Below are positions 62,872 to 64,000 of a stretch of 64,000 nucleotides of DNA, piece by piece (positions within the stretch are counted from its first letter, which is position 1; every line of letters begins with the position of its first letter). The DNA comes from Lachnospiraceae bacterium NC2008 (lineage in GTDB: Bacteria > Bacillota > Clostridia > Lachnospirales > Lachnospiraceae), in the NCBI GenBank assembly GCA_000687675.1, contig JHWS01000005.1, positions 1 to 64,000 on the forward strand. Direction: 5' to 3'. A program made the translations under genes and the position numbers. The notes under the pieces were generated by a model. That model saw only the letters and a list, made by a program, of their open reading frames with translations. It had not been told where the DNA came from and did no database searches.

Positions 62872-62901
62872 ATTATATGCCCAGCCTATGTTTTCAGTCA
62901 A
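62872..62901 (-). promoter_or_regulatory. Promoter of the AEC transporter gene
   Basis: On the minus strand: -35 TTGACT (62896-62901), 18-bp spacer and -10 TATAAT (62872-62877). It gives a leader of about 45 nt before the GGAGGTG site. Confidence 0.75.
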
Positions 62902-62955
62902 GATTTCACTTCCCTCCGGTTTACATTATGAGGGGGGATGTATATCTGACATTGA

Positions 62956-63131
62956 AGGCTGGGGTATGTCTATGGAACTGGATGGGCGACATTAATTGCG
63001 GCGGAGAGGAAATCCGTCCCAAAACAGTTAGGCTCGAAGCCGTTGCTGAGAGTCTTACTGTTTTGTGGACTAGTTCCTCGGAGCGTTTCACAATTACGAG
63101 CTCATACAGTTTCATAGGCATACCCCAGCCT
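62956..63131 (+). ncRNA. Long imperfect hairpin, candidate structured RNA (strand uncertain)
   Basis: No real gene lies between 62820 and 63291, but most of it is folded. A closing stem of about 25 bp joins 62956-62980 (AGGCTGGGGTATG...) with 63107-63131 (...CATACCCCAGCCT). The stem continues through AATTG (62994-62998) with CAATT (63091-63095), GAGGAA (63006-63011) with TTCCTC (63074-63079) and AAAACAGT (63021-63028) with ACTGTTTT (63057-63064), to a hairpin GGCT/AGCC near 63031-63041. The rod-like shape and length of about 176 nt resemble 6S RNA, but I could not confirm identity by sequence. A weak promoter (TTTACA 62920-62925, TATATC 62941-62946) and a small T-rich hairpin near 63147-63170 favour plus-strand transcription. 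A miniature inverted-repeat element is the alternative. Confidence 0.5.
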
Positions 63132-63168
63132 GGAATAGACCTAATACATAAAGATGGCTTTACATTTT

Positions 63169-63197
63169 TTGACACCCTAATCATACTGTTATATAAT
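63169..63197 (+). promoter_or_regulatory. Consensus sigma-A promoter of manC
   Basis: TTGACA (63169-63174), 17-bp spacer, TATAAT (63192-63197): an exact match to the consensus at both boxes. A second TATAAT (63229-63234) lies inside an ACCAC...GTGGT inverted repeat (63224-63241), which could be an operator or a weak second promoter. The leader before manC is about 90 nt. Confidence 0.9.
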
Positions 63198-63291
63198 AAA
63201 CTTTGTGTGTACACCGAAAATCAACCACTATAATTTGTGGTAAAAAGGCGGCGTGCCAAGTTATGTAAATCACGTTGAAAGGTGAATATCT

Positions 63292-64000
63292 ATGAAGGTT
63301 ACAGCATTAATTATGGCTGGTGGTAAGGGCGAGAGATTCTGGCCTAGAAGCCGCAAAAACAATCCTAAACAGTTCCTTTGCCTAACAGGCGACGGTAAGA
63401 CTATGATTCAGAAGACTGTAGAGAGAATTCTCCCTATAGTTGATATGGAAGATATATATATTGCAACAAATAAGGCTTATAAAGCATTAGTAAAAGAGCA
63501 GCTTCCAAAACTTCCAGAGGAGAATATCCTTTGCGAGCCAGTGGGAAGAAATACAGCTCCTTGTATCGGCCTTGGTGCTATTCATATAGCAAAGAAGTAT
63601 GATGATGCAGTTATGCTTGTACTTCCAAGTGATCATATTATTAAGTTTGAGGATATCTTCGCAGGTATTTTAAAGAGTGCAGCTGCTATAGCTGAGCAGG
63701 ATAATAACCTAGTAACTATTGGTATTACACCTAATGCACCTGAAACAGGATATGGCTATATTAAGTTTAATCCTGATACAAAGAATGGAGATGCATACGC
63801 AGTAGATAGATTTGTTGAGAAGCCTGACCTTGCTACAGCTAAAGACTATCTTGCTTCTAAGCAGTATATGTGGAACTCAGGTATGTTCGCATGGAAGATA
63901 TCAACTATCCTTGGTTCTATGAAAACTAACCTTACAGAGATATATAACCACCTTATGGCTATAAAGGATGCCATCGGTACTGCTGATGAGGAGAAGGTAC
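63292..64000 (+). CDS. manC: Mannose-1-phosphate guanylyltransferase, partial (3' end outside window)
   Basis: Makes GDP-mannose from GTP and mannose-1-phosphate for glycan synthesis. The reading frame is open to the right edge (236 codons visible). The N-terminus has ALIMAGGKGERFWPRSR (5-21) for nucleotide binding, NPKQFL, EPVGRNTAPCIGLGA, VLPSDHII, TPNAPETGYGYIKF and FVEKPD, all standard for the ManC/AlgA pyrophosphorylase domain. Whether the C-terminal isomerase domain is present is not visible. GAAAGGTGA lies 7 nt before ATG. The gene has an exact consensus promoter. Confidence 0.93.
   Translation, partial: MKVTALIMAGGKGERFWPRSRKNNPKQFLCLTGDGKTMIQKTVERILPIVDMEDIYIATNKAYKALVKEQLPKLPEENILCEPVGRNTAPCIGLGAIHIAKKYDDAVMLVLPSDHIIKFEDIFAGILKSAAAIAEQDNNLVTIGITPNAPETGYGYIKFNPDTKNGDAYAVDRFVEKPDLATAKDYLASKQYMWNSGMFAWKISTILGSMKTNLTEIYNHLMAIKDAIGTADEEKV

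Noticed and set aside
62956-63131. Definite annotation as 6S RNA
   Set aside because: Shape and length agree, but I could not see the conserved core and no covariance search was possible, so it stays a candidate.
62921-63214. 97-codon frame on the minus strand
   Set aside because: It lies across the inverted repeat 62956-63131; open length probably comes from the repeat structure.
62721-63233. 170-codon frame on the plus strand
   Set aside because: It runs through the AEC promoter and the hairpin RNA, matches no family and lacks a ribosome site.

Overview
The window looks like chromosomal DNA of a low-GC, flagellated Firmicute, most likely a Lachnospiraceae of the Butyrivibrio/Pseudobutyrivibrio type. 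The grounds are AT-rich codon use, strong Shine-Dalgarno sites with frequent TTG/GTG starts, a sigma-D-like promoter before a Lachnospira-type flagellin, Rpn-type nuclease genes, and a Gram-positive RND pump. This is inferred from sequence character; no search was run.

Layout. 1-5258 is an accessory block: the 3' end of a group II intron (maturase C-terminus, domains V and VI), an Rpn/PD-(D/E)XK protein, a small unknown gene, a Sau3AI-like GATC restriction-modification pair with a folded leader RNA and a GATC site inside the methyltransferase promoter, and a Nudix hydrolase. 5271-13028 is a first surface-glycan locus: DHHW protein, WbpM/CapD-type dehydratase and four GT4 glycosyltransferases, closed by a terminator. 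13166-19716 is a self-contained F-type ATP synthase operon (atpB-E-F-A-G-D-C). It has no separate delta gene; instead a delta C-terminal-like domain is fused to the N-terminus of alpha, and gamma carries an internal insertion and a basic C-terminal tail.

19781-50797 is one long co-directional glycan locus. It begins with pseudaminic-acid genes (PseB, PseG, PseC, PseF and a GNAT fused to an acyltransferase-3 and a GtrA domain). It continues with a dTDP-aminosugar transaminase, several GT-C membrane glycosyltransferases, a GtrB-like polyprenyl-phosphate glycosyltransferase, a Wzy/WaaL-like protein, a UDP-HexNAc dehydrogenase/epimerase/amidotransferase trio, a PglK-like ABC exporter and more glycosyltransferases. 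No pseudaminate synthase (PseI), initiating phosphoglycosyltransferase or Wzx flippase was recognised in it. A convergent hexapeptide acetyltransferase follows.

51431-57262 holds flagellin under a sigma-D-type promoter, a small conserved Cys-containing protein, an AlkD-like repair protein, a small membrane protein, tandem paralogous lipoproteins and a GT2 enzyme. 57318-61823 encodes a 1501-residue RND transporter with a coiled-coil insertion of about 375 residues. 61893-62819 (minus) is an AEC-family transporter. 62956-63131 is a gene-free long imperfect hairpin, probably a structured RNA. A consensus sigma-A promoter then drives manC, which runs off the right edge.

How the parts fit: nucleotide-sugar synthesis, lipid-linked assembly, membrane glycosyltransferases and acetyl/amide decoration lie next to flagellin, so flagellin glycosylation and/or a cell-surface polysaccharide are the likely outputs. 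The most unusual item is the rebuilt F1 head of the ATP synthase. The folded leader RNA of the restriction gene and the hairpin RNA upstream of manC are the best candidates for undescribed RNA elements.
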